9,564 nt of DNA from Burkholderiaceae bacterium (GCA_023262645.1 JALRAA010000033.1:1-9564), one strand, 5' to 3'; positions 1 through 6,353 are shown, counted from the first letter of the stretch. Notes: generated by a model not told the origin, from the letters alone. Numbers and translations are program-made.

Positions 1-91
1 TTTGCGCGTTTCCAGCGCTGCATTGCGTTTGATCGACAAAAAAGGTATTGATGTGGTTCTCGCAGACATGCGTGAACGCGGTCAAGCTTAA
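1..91 (+). CDS. rpmB: 50S ribosomal protein L28, C-terminal end (partial)
   Basis: Only the last 29 codons are present, read from base 2 and ending in TAA at 89-91; the start lies left of the window. The tail contains LRLIDKKGIDVVLADMRERG, the usual end of bacterial L28 (E. coli has a closely similar KKGID...RARG ending). L28 is a small basic protein of the large ribosomal subunit. The gene sits 30 bases before rpmG in the same direction, the classical rpmB-rpmG pair, and the terminator at 311-338 would end their shared transcript. Identification rests on the conserved tail plus the rpmG neighbour. Confidence 0.93.
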   Translation, partial: LRVSSAALRLIDKKGIDVVLADMRERGQA

Positions 92-121
92 TTTTTCACC
101 GACTTCGAAAGGACTTTCACC

Positions 122-292
122 ATGGCTTCCAAAGGCGGACGCGAAAAAATCAAGCTGGAATCAACAGCAGGCACCGGTCATTTCTACACGACCAGCAAAA
201 ACAAAAAAACCATGCCCGAAAAAATGTCGATCATGAAATTCGACCCCAAAGCTCGCAAGCATGTCGAATACAAAGAAATCAAACTCAAATAA
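122..292 (+). CDS. rpmG: 50S ribosomal protein L33 (Zn-independent form)
   Basis: Complete 56-residue protein starting MASKGGREKIKLESTAGTGH and ending VEYKEIKLK, the full usual length of proteobacterial L33. It is a structural protein of the 50S subunit near the E site. The characteristic segment TGHFYTTSKNKK is at residues 18-29. It has no cysteines, so it is the form without the CxxC zinc ribbon that some bacteria carry as a second copy. The start is ATG at 122, preceded by a good ribosome binding site, GAAAGGA at 107-113, eight bases upstream. It follows rpmB by 30 bases and is followed 18 bases later by a strong intrinsic terminator, so the two genes form one short transcription unit. Confidence 0.97.
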   Translation: MASKGGREKIKLESTAGTGHFYTTSKNKKTMPEKMSIMKFDPKARKHVEYKEIKLK

Positions 293-310
293 TTGATTTC
301 TCCCTTCCAT

Positions 311-338
311 AAAAAAACCGCCTCACGGCGGTTTTTTT
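311..338. terminator. Bidirectional intrinsic terminator
   Basis: A run of seven A (311-317), a CCGCC/GGCGG stem (318-322 with 327-331) around a TCAC loop, and a run of seven T (332-338). Read rightward it ends rpmB-rpmG. Read leftward the A run becomes the U tract, so it also serves the minus-strand gene ending at 363, and any leftward read-through from the operon beyond. The A and T runs pair too, giving a 12-base-pair stem. Confidence 0.95.
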
Positions 339-362
339 ATGTGCTTTCACATTCGCCCAATA

Positions 363-572
363 TCACTTGACGGTGTTTGTGGCTGTTGCAGCAGGTGCAA
401 CGTCTTTTTTGGTGGCTTTGTGTGAGACTTTGTGTTTTTTCACTTTCTCTGCCACAGGTTTTGCAGTTTCTGTTGCGGTGGCAGCAGCAGGTGCTGTGGC
501 TGCTTGAGGGGTGGCTGCAAAGTTGGCAGCAGCAAAACCAGCGGTGATGAGAAGTGAGACGATTTTTTTCAT
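363..572 (-). CDS. Small exported Ala/Lys-rich protein, unknown function
   Basis: A 69-residue protein that I do not recognise as a named family. The N-terminus MKKIVSLLITAGFAAANFA is a typical Sec signal peptide: two lysines, a hydrophobic core, then an Ala-rich region with likely cleavage somewhere around residues 19-25. The mature part has low complexity: Ala/Thr/Pro up to about residue 37, then a strongly basic stretch at 43-56 with seven lysines and two histidines, then an Ala/Thr tail. It has no cysteine and no enzyme motif. In composition it resembles small acid-shock or other basic periplasmic proteins, but that is only a resemblance. The ATG (570-572) has GAAAGG (plus 578-583) five bases upstream, and the gene ends 25 bases before the bidirectional terminator. 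The signal peptide, Shine-Dalgarno and terminator together argue that it is a real gene. Confidence 0.75.
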   Translation of the reverse strand: MKKIVSLLITAGFAAANFAATPQAATAPAAATATETAKPVAEKVKKHKVSHKATKKDVAPAATATNTVK

Positions 573-602
573 AATAGCCTTTCAGAGGTTGTTGAACATT
601 TG

Positions 603-617
603 CTCCAACGCTTGGAG
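603..617. repeat. Short inverted repeat in the 5' leader of the small exported gene
   Basis: CTCCAA (603-608), a CGC loop (609-611) and TTGGAG (612-617) form a perfect six-base-pair hairpin. It lies 31 bases upstream of the minus-strand start at 572 and would be in the untranslated leader if transcription starts near 648. No T run follows it in either direction, so it is not an intrinsic terminator. It may be an RNA hairpin, an operator, or chance. Confidence 0.4.
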
Positions 618-645
618 TAATCTTTCAATGGCCAGCAAAGGCACA

Positions 646-683
646 GGGTTGACCACAATAAACATTTAATCTGGTCAACCCAA
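646..683 (-). promoter_or_regulatory. 10-base-pair inverted repeat over a possible promoter
   Basis: GGGTTGACCA (646-655) and TGGTCAACCC (672-681) are perfect reverse complements separated by 16 AT-rich bases. On the minus strand a candidate promoter fits this site: -35 TTGGGT (plus 678-683), a 17-base spacer, and -10 TATTGT (plus 655-660). One arm overlaps the -35 and the other begins at the last base of the -10, the geometry expected of a repressor operator. It would drive the exported-protein gene at 363-572 with a leader of about 75 bases. The -35 match is weak. An alternative is an RNA hairpin 3' of the desaturase gene, but no U tract follows. The repeat is certain; its role is inferred. 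Confidence 0.45.
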
Positions 684-725
684 ATCCATGGGGATCGTTA
701 ATACCCGCCGTCATCGTCCGGGTCG

Positions 726-1937
726 TCACACCCTCGCAGCTCGCAATTGCATCGAGAAGTCGCGCAAAGCAGCCACGCCGCTTTGCTCAGCGCGCACGCA
801 CCATTGCTGCAGATCCTGCGCCAATTGCGCTCGGCTGGCGTGTGTGTTGAGCCACATTTGGCGCAACTCCTCACGCATACGCACCATGGTGTCGGTATTG
901 GGCAAAGCGGCGCGCGCCTGCTGTAGCAAACCGTGGAATTGCGCGGGTATTTGCACTTCGTCGCGGTGCATCCAGCGTTTGGCTGCGGTCAAAACCGCAT
1001 CGGCGGGCAACTTGGGCAACGTGGCAATTTCCTGCTTGAGCGCAGCTTGTAGCTGTCTGGCAAAACCCGCCATGACTTCGTAGCGGTTGGTGATCAGGGC
1101 TTCCAAGGTTTGTTCATTGGCCAAAGGCTGAACAGCCGCATAGTGCAATTTGGGCGGTGTTTTTTTGACTGTTGCCAAACCCAGTGCTTGCAAGATACGG
1201 ATGTACATCCAGCCAATGTCAAATTCATAGGGTTTGACAGACAGCTTGGCCGACGTGGGATAGGTGTGGTGGTTGTTGTGCAGTTCCTCGCCGCCAATGA
1301 TGATGCCCCAAGGAGAAATATTGGTGCTGGCATCGGGTGCCTCAAAATTGCGGTATCCCCAATAGTGGCCGATGCCGTTGATGACGCCTGCAGCGGTCAC
1401 GGGAATCCACAACATTTGCACGGCCCAGACCGTCAAACCGATGGCGCCAAACAAAGCCAAGTCAATGACCAGCATGACGCCCACGCCTTGCCAAGGGAAA
1501 TAAGCGTACACATGGTTTTCTAACCAATCGTCAGGGGTGCCGTGGCCGTACTTGCGCAATGTCTCTTCGTTGGCCGCTTCGCGTCTGTAAAGCTCTGCAC
1601 CTTGCCAAAACACCGTGCGAATACCCATGACTTGCGGGCTGTGTGGATCGTCTTCAGATTCGCATTTGGCATGGTGTTTGCGGTGAATCGCAGCCCATGC
1701 CTTGGTCGTCATGCCAGTGGTCAACCACAGCCACAACCGAAAGAAATGCGCAGGCAACCAGTGCAAATCGAGAGATCGGTGGGCCTGGTGGCGGTGCAAA
1801 TAAATGGTGACCGATGCAATGGTGATGTGGGTCATGAGCAGCGTGAAAGCCACCAATTGCCAGACACTCAAATGCCAAGTGCCGTGTGCCAGCCAAGTCA
1901 GCACCCCATCTAACCAAGGCCAATCAGGTAATGCCAT
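726..1937 (-). CDS. Membrane fatty-acid (acyl-CoA) desaturase with C-terminal extension
   Basis: A 403-residue protein of the membrane di-iron fatty-acid desaturase family (stearoyl-CoA Delta9 desaturase/DesA type), which uses O2 and electrons to put a double bond into an acyl chain. All three histidine boxes are visible: HRHQAH at 48-53, HRKHH at 85-89 and HNNHH at 220-224, plus H191 in GHYWGYRNFEAPD. Hydrophobic spans lie near 25-47, 62-78 and 152-192. The catalytic core ends near residue 265. The remaining ~138 residues are a soluble, probably helical domain rich in Arg, Glu and Gln that I cannot assign. The ATG is at plus 1935-1937; the upstream purine run GAAAGAAA is only a weak Shine-Dalgarno. 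It is the last gene of the minus-strand cluster, 43 bases after the methyltransferase, with a perfect palindrome between. Substrate (acyl-CoA or lipid-bound chain) and regiospecificity cannot be read from sequence. Confidence 0.93.
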   Translation of the reverse strand: MALPDWPWLDGVLTWLAHGTWHLSVWQLVAFTLLMTHITIASVTIYLHRHQAHRSLDLHWLPAHFFRLWLWLTTGMTTKAWAAIHRKHHAKCESEDDPHSPQVMGIRTVFWQGAELYRREAANEETLRKYGHGTPDDWLENHVYAYFPWQGVGVMLVIDLALFGAIGLTVWAVQMLWIPVTAAGVINGIGHYWGYRNFEAPDASTNISPWGIIIGGEELHNNHHTYPTSAKLSVKPYEFDIGWMYIRILQALGLATVKKTPPKLHYAAVQPLANEQTLEALITNRYEVMAGFARQLQAALKQEIATLPKLPADAVLTAAKRWMHRDEVQIPAQFHGLLQQARAALPNTDTMVRMREELRQMWLNTHASRAQLAQDLQQWCVRAEQSGVAALRDFSMQLRAARV

Positions 1938-1961
1938 GTATTTCTTTCGGTGAATTCGATC

Positions 1962-1980
1962 GCCAGATTTTAAATCTGGC
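1962..1980. repeat. 19-base perfect palindrome between methyltransferase and desaturase genes
   Basis: GCCAGATTT (1962-1970), a central T (1971) and AAATCTGGC (1972-1980) form a perfect 9+1+9 inverted repeat. In the direction of transcription it starts at the first base after the methyltransferase stop codon and ends 24 bases before the desaturase start. No T run follows, so it is not a standard terminator. It could be an operator for a desaturase regulator, or an RNA hairpin that alters message stability or desaturase expression within the operon. TTGACA also occurs just upstream on the minus strand, across the methyltransferase stop, but I found no well-spaced -10. Confidence 0.6.
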
Positions 1981-3300
1981 TCATGTCAATTGCCACACGG
2001 CCGCAAAAAACCCGTCGGTCGCATGCCGGTGTGGCCACAAGCGCAAAAACTGTGCGTCGTCTGTGCAAAGGCTCTTGGCGGCATCGACACCCAGCGCTGC
2101 CAGAAGTTCTGCCACAGGCAAAGGCTGAAACCCGTCATGGGCTTGTGTAAATGCCTGCGCAATCATTTCGTTTTCTTCACGCAACAAACTGCAAGTGGCA
2201 TACACCAACCGCCCGCCAGGCTTGAGCAGTCGCGCAGCCGCGGCCAAGATGGCGGTTTGTTTCGCGACTAATTCAGCCACCGCCTCGGGGGTTTGACGCC
2301 ATTTCAAATCCGGGTTTCGGCGCAATGTGCCCAATCCTGTACACGGCGCATCCACCAACACACGGTCCATTTTTCCGCGCAATCGTTTGATGCGCTCATC
2401 GCGCTCATGTGCAATCGCGATCGGGTGGATGTTGGACAAACCGCTGCGGGCCAAACGCGGTTTGAGCGCATCCAGTCGGTGGGCCGACGTGTCAAACGCG
2501 TACAAGCGACCGGTGTTGCGCATGCTCGCACCCAAAGCCAGTGTTTTGCCACCGGCACCCGCACAAAAATCTGCCACCATCTCACCGCGCTTGGCGTCTA
2601 CCAACAACGCCAGCAACTGGGAGCCTTCGTCTTGCACCTCGATATGGCCTTGTTCAAACAACGCCAATTTGCTGAGGTTGGGTTTACCGGGCATGCGAAT
2701 GCCCCATGGCGAAAAAGGCGTGGCCACGGCTTGTATGCCGCTGGTTTGCAGTTGGGTCAGTACCTCCGCGCGTTTGGCCTGCAAGGTGTTGACCCGAACA
2801 TCCAGGCCTGCCGTATGTTGCAAGCTCTCCACCAACGGCCAAAAATCATCGCCTAATTGCGACTGCAAGGCTTCTGCCAACCACGCGGGCAAGTTGTGTT
2901 TGTGGGGAGCCAGGAAATCGTCTTCCGTGGCGGCATCGCAATCGCTGAGCCACTTGAACTCCATCTCACTCATGGCGGCTTTCATGAAACCACGGTCGCC
3001 ATGTTGGGCTTGGGGTTGTTGCTGCTTGGCTTGCGCATCCAAATGCGCTGCCCATCCCAAAATGGCCAAACGTCGCTCGCGCACTCCCGTGCCCGATTTG
3101 GCCAAATGTTCAAACCGCAATTTTTGTCGCAACACGTTGTAAACCGTTTCGGCCAACACATTGCGCTCGCGCGGTCCGAGGTCCATGGATTTGCGTTGGT
3201 CACGAAAATATTTGGACACCACGCTGTCAGCGGGGTGTTCAAAACGAAGCAAGAGGCGGGTGAGTTCGGTACAGGCGTCGAGCAGGGCTTTGGGGTGCAT
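1981..3300 (-). CDS. RsmB/NOP-family RNA cytosine-C5 methyltransferase
   Basis: A 439-residue SAM-dependent methyltransferase of the RsmB/NOP (Sun/NOL1) family, which methylates carbon 5 of cytosine in RNA. The N-terminal ~130 residues are helical and resemble the NusB-like RNA-binding region of RsmB, followed by a Gln-rich linker (about 89-100). The catalytic domain shows the SAM-binding motif DFCAGAGGKT (244-253), motif IV DAPCTGLGT with C320, and motif VI ATCSLLREENE with C370; these two cysteines are the family's catalytic pair. Length is close to E. coli RsmB (about 430 residues). Many Burkholderiales have a separate rsmB beside fmt, so this could be a paralogue, and I leave the symbol blank. 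The start at 3300 lies two bases after the upstream dehydrogenase stop with no clear Shine-Dalgarno, which suggests translational coupling. Target base and RNA are unknown. Confidence 0.92.
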   Translation of the reverse strand: MHPKALLDACTELTRLLLRFEHPADSVVSKYFRDQRKSMDLGPRERNVLAETVYNVLRQKLRFEHLAKSGTGVRERRLAILGWAAHLDAQAKQQQPQAQHGDRGFMKAAMSEMEFKWLSDCDAATEDDFLAPHKHNLPAWLAEALQSQLGDDFWPLVESLQHTAGLDVRVNTLQAKRAEVLTQLQTSGIQAVATPFSPWGIRMPGKPNLSKLALFEQGHIEVQDEGSQLLALLVDAKRGEMVADFCAGAGGKTLALGASMRNTGRLYAFDTSAHRLDALKPRLARSGLSNIHPIAIAHERDERIKRLRGKMDRVLVDAPCTGLGTLRRNPDLKWRQTPEAVAELVAKQTAILAAAARLLKPGGRLVYATCSLLREENEMIAQAFTQAHDGFQPLPVAELLAALGVDAAKSLCTDDAQFLRLWPHRHATDGFFAAVWQLT

Positions 3301-3302
3301 GG

Positions 3303-4418
3303 TCAGGCAAATACCCCAGCCGTGTCTTGCATGTGGTTCGATACATGTGCCAAGTGGTGCAGGCTATCGCCCCAAGTCATCTCCATTTGTGTCAAGCGCT
3401 TGAAGCAATGGCTGATGATGTATTCATCGGTCACGCCAATACCGCCGTGCAATTGCACCGCCTCTTGTCCCACATGCCGAGTGGATTGGCCTATTTGCCA
3501 TTTGGCACGCGACAAAGCCAGCGTTCGCTCATCGGCAGGGGCGTTCAATTTCAATGTGGCGTAATAACTCATCGAACGCCCCAACTCCAATTCCATTTTC
3601 ATGTCTGCCACGCGGTGTTGCAAAGCCTGAAAAGCTGCAATGGCCACGCCGAATTGTTTGCGCGTGTTCATGTATTCCACCGTGATGGACAAGGTTTTTT
3701 CCATCAAGCCCACCGCTTCGGCACACAGTGCGGCAATGCCCACGTCCACGCCCAATTGCAAACCTGCCAGTCCTTGCAGACTCAACAACTGGGCGGGTGC
3801 GTTTTCAAAGAATACCTCACCCATGCGACTGCCGTCTTGCGACACATAGTTGTGACGGGTTTGGATGCCCTCTGCGCGAGGCACCACAAACAAGGCGAGT
3901 TGTCCTTGCACCATGGCGGGCACGATAAACGCATGGGCATGGTCGCTGGCTGGCACCAAACTTTTGTGGCCGCTGACAAACCAATGACCTTGGTTATTGA
4001 CAGCCGTGGTTCGGCAGGTATGCAACGCATAACGGTTACCTCGCTCTTGTTGCGCCAACACCATCAGGGCTTCACCACTGGCAATGCGTGGCAGCCAATC
4101 GTGTTTCAAATCTTCTGAGGCAAACGCCTGTAACACCGCCGCAGCCATCCATGCATGGCTCAAAGGTTCGAGCAACATACCGCGCCCCAACTCTTCCATG
4201 ACCACCATGCCTTCAACCGGCCCCATGTCCATGCCACCATAGGCTTCTTGCACATACAAGCCTGACAAACCCAACTCGGCCAAAGACTGATAAACAGAAG
4301 GTGAGAAACCCCCATCGGCGACGATGCGGCGTCGGTCATCAAACGTATAAGCCTTATCAACCCATTTGCGAACAGCATCTCGCAATTGCTCTTGTTCGTC
4401 TGAAAAATCAAAATCCAT
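3303..4418 (-). CDS. Acyl-CoA dehydrogenase, small subunit of a probable heteromeric enzyme (PimD-like)
   Basis: A 371-residue acyl-CoA dehydrogenase-family protein. It starts MDFDFSDEQEQLRDAVRKWV and has the helical N-domain, a beta middle domain (about 120-210) and a C-terminal helical domain with RKQFG at 253-257 and LHGGIGVTDEY at 323-333. The RxxFG and GGIG segments are conserved FAD/subunit-contact elements of the family. The catalytic glutamate appears to be missing at both usual places. By aligning GLM (237-239) and RKQFG with isovaleryl-CoA dehydrogenase from memory, I place G227 where that enzyme has its glutamate. The protein also ends without a YEGT-like motif. Together with the large subunit 33 bases upstream, this fits the heteromeric type known for pimeloyl-CoA dehydrogenase and mycobacterial FadE pairs. 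The start ATG (4416-4418) has AAGGA (plus 4424-4428) upstream. The substrate is unknown; pimeloyl-CoA is only a homology label. Confidence 0.9.
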   Translation of the reverse strand: MDFDFSDEQEQLRDAVRKWVDKAYTFDDRRRIVADGGFSPSVYQSLAELGLSGLYVQEAYGGMDMGPVEGMVVMEELGRGMLLEPLSHAWMAAAVLQAFASEDLKHDWLPRIASGEALMVLAQQERGNRYALHTCRTTAVNNQGHWFVSGHKSLVPASDHAHAFIVPAMVQGQLALFVVPRAEGIQTRHNYVSQDGSRMGEVFFENAPAQLLSLQGLAGLQLGVDVGIAALCAEAVGLMEKTLSITVEYMNTRKQFGVAIAAFQALQHRVADMKMELELGRSMSYYATLKLNAPADERTLALSRAKWQIGQSTRHVGQEAVQLHGGIGVTDEYIISHCFKRLTQMEMTWGDSLHHLAHVSNHMQDTAGVFA

Positions 4419-4451
4419 GGTGTTCCTTGTGTGTTTGAGAGTTGCCGAGGT

Positions 4452-5630
4452 TCAACCCAAAACGGTTTTGGCAACGATATTGCGCTGTACTTCGTTGGAG
4501 CCACCGTAAATGGTGGTCTTGCGCATATTGAAATAGGTGGACGCCAACGGTGCGCAATGCGCCGCACCCACATGGTCGCCTTGCCATCCGGCCTCCATGG
4601 CCTCTTGAATAAACGGCAAGCTAAAGGGTCCTGCGGCCAACATCATCAATTCGCTGTAGCGCTGCTGTATTTCCGATCCGCGAATTTTGAGCAAGCCCGC
4701 AATATCCAACGATTGTTTGCCCGATTTCTCAGCGCTGAGAACTCGCAACACCATCATCTCCAGTGCCACCACATCGACTTCGAGTTTGGCGATTTCGTCA
4801 CGAAAACGCATATCGTCATACACACCTTCTGCTTTGGCTATGCGCTTCAAACGCTCCAATTCGCGCTTGGCGCGGTTGACATCGGCGATGTTGGTGCGTT
4901 CATGCGCCAGCAAATACTTGGCATAGTCCCAGCCTTTGTTTTCTTGTCCGATCAGGTTCTCGGCGGGAACTTTCACGTTGTCAAACCACACTTCATTGAC
5001 CTCGCATTCGCCATCCAACAAACGAATGGGCCGCACACTCACGCCAGGCGACTTCATGTCAATCAGCAAAAAAGAAATACCGGTTTGCGGCTTGCCTTCG
5101 CTGCTGGTGCGCACCAAACAAAAAATCCATTCGCCGAATTGACCCAGCGTGGTCCAGGTTTTTTGTCCATTGACGATGTAATGGTTGCCGACGCGTTCTG
5201 CGCGGGTTTTGAGCGACGCCAAGTCTGAACCCGATCCAGGTTCGCTGTAACCCTGGCTCCACCAGACTTCACCGCTGGCGATGCCCGGCAAGAACCGCTG
5301 TTGTTGTTCTGCATTGCCGAACGCCATGATGACAGGCGCCACCATGACCGGCCCGAAAGGCACCACCCTGGGTGCGCCCGCCAATGCGCATTCTTCTTCG
5401 AACAAATGTTTTTGCACGGCATTCCAGCCGGGGCCACCAAACGCTTTGGGCCAGCCATAACCCAGCCAGCCCTTGCGGCCCAATATCTTTGCCCACGACT
5501 GCATGTCGTCACGGGTGAGGCGCAAAGCATGGTGAACTTTGTGGGCCAATGCTTCGGGCAAATGGGCTTTGACCCATTCGCGCACTTCTTCGCGAAATGC
5601 TTGTTCTTGCGGCGTGAATGCCAAATCCAT
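4452..5630 (-). CDS. Acyl-CoA dehydrogenase, large subunit of a probable heteromeric enzyme (PimC-like)
   Basis: A 392-residue acyl-CoA dehydrogenase that should oxidise an acyl-CoA to the trans-2-enoyl-CoA with FAD. The family signature GYSEPGSGSDLASLKT is at 127-142, WTTLGQFGEWIF follows at 159-170 in the middle domain, and the end has YGGSNEVQRNIVAKTVLG at 375-392. The medium-chain-type catalytic glutamate (YEGT) is replaced by glycine (YGGS, G376). E244 in LLAHERTNI lies where isovaleryl-CoA dehydrogenase carries its base, so E244 is my candidate catalytic residue. The RxxFG motif is absent here but present in the small subunit. It is the first gene of the minus-strand cluster, with ATG at 5628-5630 and GGAG (plus 5638-5641) seven bases upstream. 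The nearest named relative I recall is PimC, but substrate assignment is not possible from sequence. Confidence 0.92.
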   Translation of the reverse strand: MDLAFTPQEQAFREEVREWVKAHLPEALAHKVHHALRLTRDDMQSWAKILGRKGWLGYGWPKAFGGPGWNAVQKHLFEEECALAGAPRVVPFGPVMVAPVIMAFGNAEQQQRFLPGIASGEVWWSQGYSEPGSGSDLASLKTRAERVGNHYIVNGQKTWTTLGQFGEWIFCLVRTSSEGKPQTGISFLLIDMKSPGVSVRPIRLLDGECEVNEVWFDNVKVPAENLIGQENKGWDYAKYLLAHERTNIADVNRAKRELERLKRIAKAEGVYDDMRFRDEIAKLEVDVVALEMMVLRVLSAEKSGKQSLDIAGLLKIRGSEIQQRYSELMMLAAGPFSLPFIQEAMEAGWQGDHVGAAHCAPLASTYFNMRKTTIYGGSNEVQRNIVAKTVLG

Positions 5631-5747
5631 GTGTTTTCTCCAAGCGGCTCGACGGCCACCAATCGTTCAATCCATTGTGTTTTAGCACGACCGTGCGAAT
5701 TTAACCTAAGCGGAGTGACAGTTGGTTCATTGCGCATAATGACCGTT
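5631..5747. promoter_or_regulatory. Divergent promoter region between the dehydrogenase operon and purN
   Basis: This short intergenic stretch must hold the promoters for the leftward operon and for rightward purN. It contains a dyad GCACG-AC-CGTGC at 5685-5696. For purN, a possible promoter is TTGTGT (5675-5680), 17 bases, then AATTTA (5698-5703), which would place the dyad inside the spacer; both boxes are weak matches. I found no convincing leftward promoter. The dyad is seen directly; its use as an operator is inference. Confidence 0.35.
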
Positions 5748-6353
5748 ATGAAACAGATTGTGATTCTGATCTCAGGCAGCGGCTCGAACATGCAGGCGAT
5801 CGCGCGAACCGCTGAGCGTGATCGCTGGGAACAGACACTGAACGCACGCATCGCTGCAGTGATCAGCAACCGGCCTGATGCCAAAGGCTTGCAACGCGCA
5901 GCGGCCATGGGATTGACCACCCAAGTGGTAGACCACACCGCGTTTGCCGACCGCGCAGACCCGCGCACAGCCTTTGATGATGTATTGCGGCAAACCATTG
6001 ATGCCTACGAACCCAGTTTGGTGGTGTTGGCCGGTTTCATGCGCATTCTGACGCCCGGTTTTGTGGTGCATTACGAAGGGCGTCTCTTGAATATCCACCC
6101 CTCATTGCTGCCTGCGTTCCCCGGTCTACACACGCACCAGCGTGCGATAGATGCCGGTTGCCGTGTGGCAGGCGCCACGGTGCATCTGGTCACCACCGAA
6201 CTCGATCACGGGCCCATCCTGGCGCAAGCCGCCGTGCCGGTGTTAACGAATGACACCGCCGACACCTTGTCAGCACGCGTGCTGACACAAGAGCATGTGA
6301 TTTATCCGAGGGTGGTGGCCGAATACTTCAAAAATCTGAACGATCACCCTTAA
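5748..6353 (+). CDS. purN: Phosphoribosylglycinamide formyltransferase (GAR transformylase)
   Basis: A 201-residue enzyme that transfers the formyl group of 10-formyl-tetrahydrofolate to glycinamide ribonucleotide, the third step of de novo purine synthesis. It shows the phosphate-binding ISGSGSNMQAI near the N-terminus, GFMRILTPGFV, and the catalytic NIHPSLLPAFPG (Asn115, His117) and ELDHGPI (Asp153), in the order of E. coli PurN Asn106/His108/Asp144. I chose ATG 5748 (MKQIVILISG) because family members start two to four residues before the first beta strand. ATG 5739 would add three residues, and neither has a clear Shine-Dalgarno; GGAG at 5712-5715 is too far away. The stop TAA (6351-6353) overlaps the stop of the converging HNH gene, with no terminator between them. 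Confidence 0.96.
   Translation: MKQIVILISGSGSNMQAIARTAERDRWEQTLNARIAAVISNRPDAKGLQRAAAMGLTTQVVDHTAFADRADPRTAFDDVLRQTIDAYEPSLVVLAGFMRILTPGFVVHYEGRLLNIHPSLLPAFPGLHTHQRAIDAGCRVAGATVHLVTTELDHGPILAQAAVPVLTNDTADTLSARVLTQEHVIYPRVVAEYFKNLNDHP

Noticed and set aside
688..728. Alternative-frame acidic tail DDPDDDGGY just past the desaturase stop (minus strand)
   Set aside because: It resembles a protein C-terminus and would need a +1 shift near the desaturase stop, but there is no slippery sequence and I know no desaturase ending this way. Chance or a remnant is more likely.
2327..3142. A 271-codon open frame on the plus strand opposite the methyltransferase gene
   Set aside because: The minus-strand frame has complete methyltransferase motifs. 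The plus-strand product is Ser/Ala/Arg-rich with no recognisable motif, a typical antisense shadow of biased codon use.
4431..5228. A 265-codon plus-strand frame opposite the large dehydrogenase, and a similar 263-codon frame at 3327-4118 opposite the small one
   Set aside because: Both lie wholly or almost wholly inside well-identified genes on the other strand, have His/Gln-rich products of no known type and no ribosome binding site.
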